In this document: piece after piece, positions 4,887-5,351 of the stretch
Position numbering within the stretch: the first letter of the stretch is position 1
Layout of the letters: each line of letters opens with the position of its first letter
DNA from: Clostridia bacterium
GTDB taxonomy: Bacteria > Bacillota_A > Clostridia > Christensenellales > Aristaeellaceae
Reading direction: 5' to 3'
DNA: 5,351 bases
Assembly: GCA_017481185.1 (NCBI GenBank)
Contig: JAFUPO010000362.1
Location: 1 to 5,351 of the forward strand
Translations under genes and position numbers: made by a program
The notes under the pieces: model-generated
Told to the model about the DNA's origin: nothing
What the model saw: the letters and a program-made list of their open reading frames with translations, nothing else
The model's database searches: none

Positions 4887-4946
4887 TATACAGAAGCGCT
4901 TTTCTTGCGATTCTAAACCTTGCCGCGATAGAAAGGAGAACAACTT

Positions 4947-5351
4947 ATGGCACGCAGCCATCCGCTTGAGCGGGTGCGTAATATCGGCATCATGGCGCAC
5001 ATTGACGCCGGTAAGACCACTACCACTGAACGTATTTTGTTCTACACTGGCAGAACCCACCGTATCGGTGAAACCCACGAAGGCACTGCTACCATGGACT
5101 GGATGGCCCAGGAGCATGAGCGTGGCATCACCATCACCTCTGCCGCTACCACTGCCGTTTGGCACGATCCGCTGGATCCTGACAACAAGGATCGGCAGTA
5201 TCGTATTAACATTATCGACACCCCCGGCCACGTCGACTTCACTGTTGAAGTGGAGCGCTCCCTGCGCGTGCTGGACGGCGCTGTAAGCGTCTTCTGCGCT
5301 AAGGGCGGCGTCGAGCCCCAGTCTGAAACCGTTTGGAAGCAGGCTGAAACC
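4947..5351 (+). CDS. fusA: Elongation factor G, N-terminal part (3' end outside window)
   Basis: The first 135 residues of EF-G, the GTPase that drives tRNA-mRNA translocation and, with RRF, ribosome recycling. The G domain is clear: P-loop [12 protein letters not shown] (17-28), the switch I region with [10 protein letters not shown] (59-68), DTPGH (91-95, with catalytic His95), then [18 protein letters not shown] and [15 protein letters not shown]. The pattern is typical of canonical bacterial FusA rather than the tetracycline-protection proteins or FusB. AAAGGAG (4932-4938) lies 8 bases before ATG 4947. The frame is open to the right edge; a full protein would have about 690 residues. Last visible gene of the str operon; tuf would be expected downstream but is not in the window. 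Confidence 0.97.
   Translation, partial: MARSHPLERVRNIGIMAHIDAGKTTTTERILFYTGRTHRIGETHEGTATMDWMAQEHERGITITSAATTAVWHDPLDPDNKDRQYRINIIDTPGHVDFTVEVERSLRVLDGAVSVFCAKGGVEPQSETVWKQAET

Noticed and set aside
4149..5231. A 360-codon open frame on the minus strand opposite rpsL, rpsG and fusA
   Set aside because: It is antisense to three unmistakable conserved genes, and its translation shows no recognisable domain. Open antisense frames are common opposite GC-rich, strongly codon-biased genes.

Overview
The window is 5,351 bases of moderately GC-rich DNA (I judge it somewhat above 50% by eye) with every supported gene on the + strand. Signals are typical of Firmicutes: strong AGGAGG-type ribosome binding sites, extended -10 (TGnTATAAT-like) promoters, intrinsic hairpin/T-tract terminators, a single-domain YbxF-type L7Ae protein ahead of rpsL, and VanY-like M15B carboxypeptidases. 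I infer a member of the Clostridia, possibly a gut lineage; nothing here fixes a genus.

The left half (1-3379) is an accessory stretch of separately transcribed genes. It opens with the 3' part of hflX, a ribosome-associated GTPase. Next come two tandem M15B (VanY/DacB-like) D,D-/L,D-carboxypeptidase paralogs with separate promoters and terminators. The first keeps every zinc and catalytic residue but has a poor export signal. The second has a textbook signal peptide but has lost one zinc-binding His (now Asn) and the catalytic Glu (now Gln), so it looks like a secreted pseudoenzyme. A protein with two GNAT-like halves follows, behind its own promoter.

The right half (3421-5351) is a str-type operon: L7Ae-like ybxF, rpsL (S12), rpsG (S7) and the start of fusA (EF-G), driven by a near-consensus TTGACA-N17-TATCAT promoter with an extended -10. 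In many Firmicutes rpoB and rpoC lie directly upstream of ybxF; here they do not, so the str operon is detached from the rpoBC cluster. All its genes serve translation: S12 and S7 are 30S proteins, EF-G drives translocation, and the L7Ae-like protein is an RNA kink-turn binder.

Points most worth a second look are: the active/inactive carboxypeptidase pair; the 181-base, apparently structured gap between rpsL and rpsG, which may be a feedback-control element; the natural Arg at S12 position 88, where Lys is usual and Lys-to-Arg confers streptomycin resistance in other bacteria; and a set of small regulatory structures, including two helically phased TTGCGCAA palindromes, a promoter interleaved with a terminator, and a leader hairpin in the str operon. 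I see no tRNA, rRNA, CRISPR array or mobile element.
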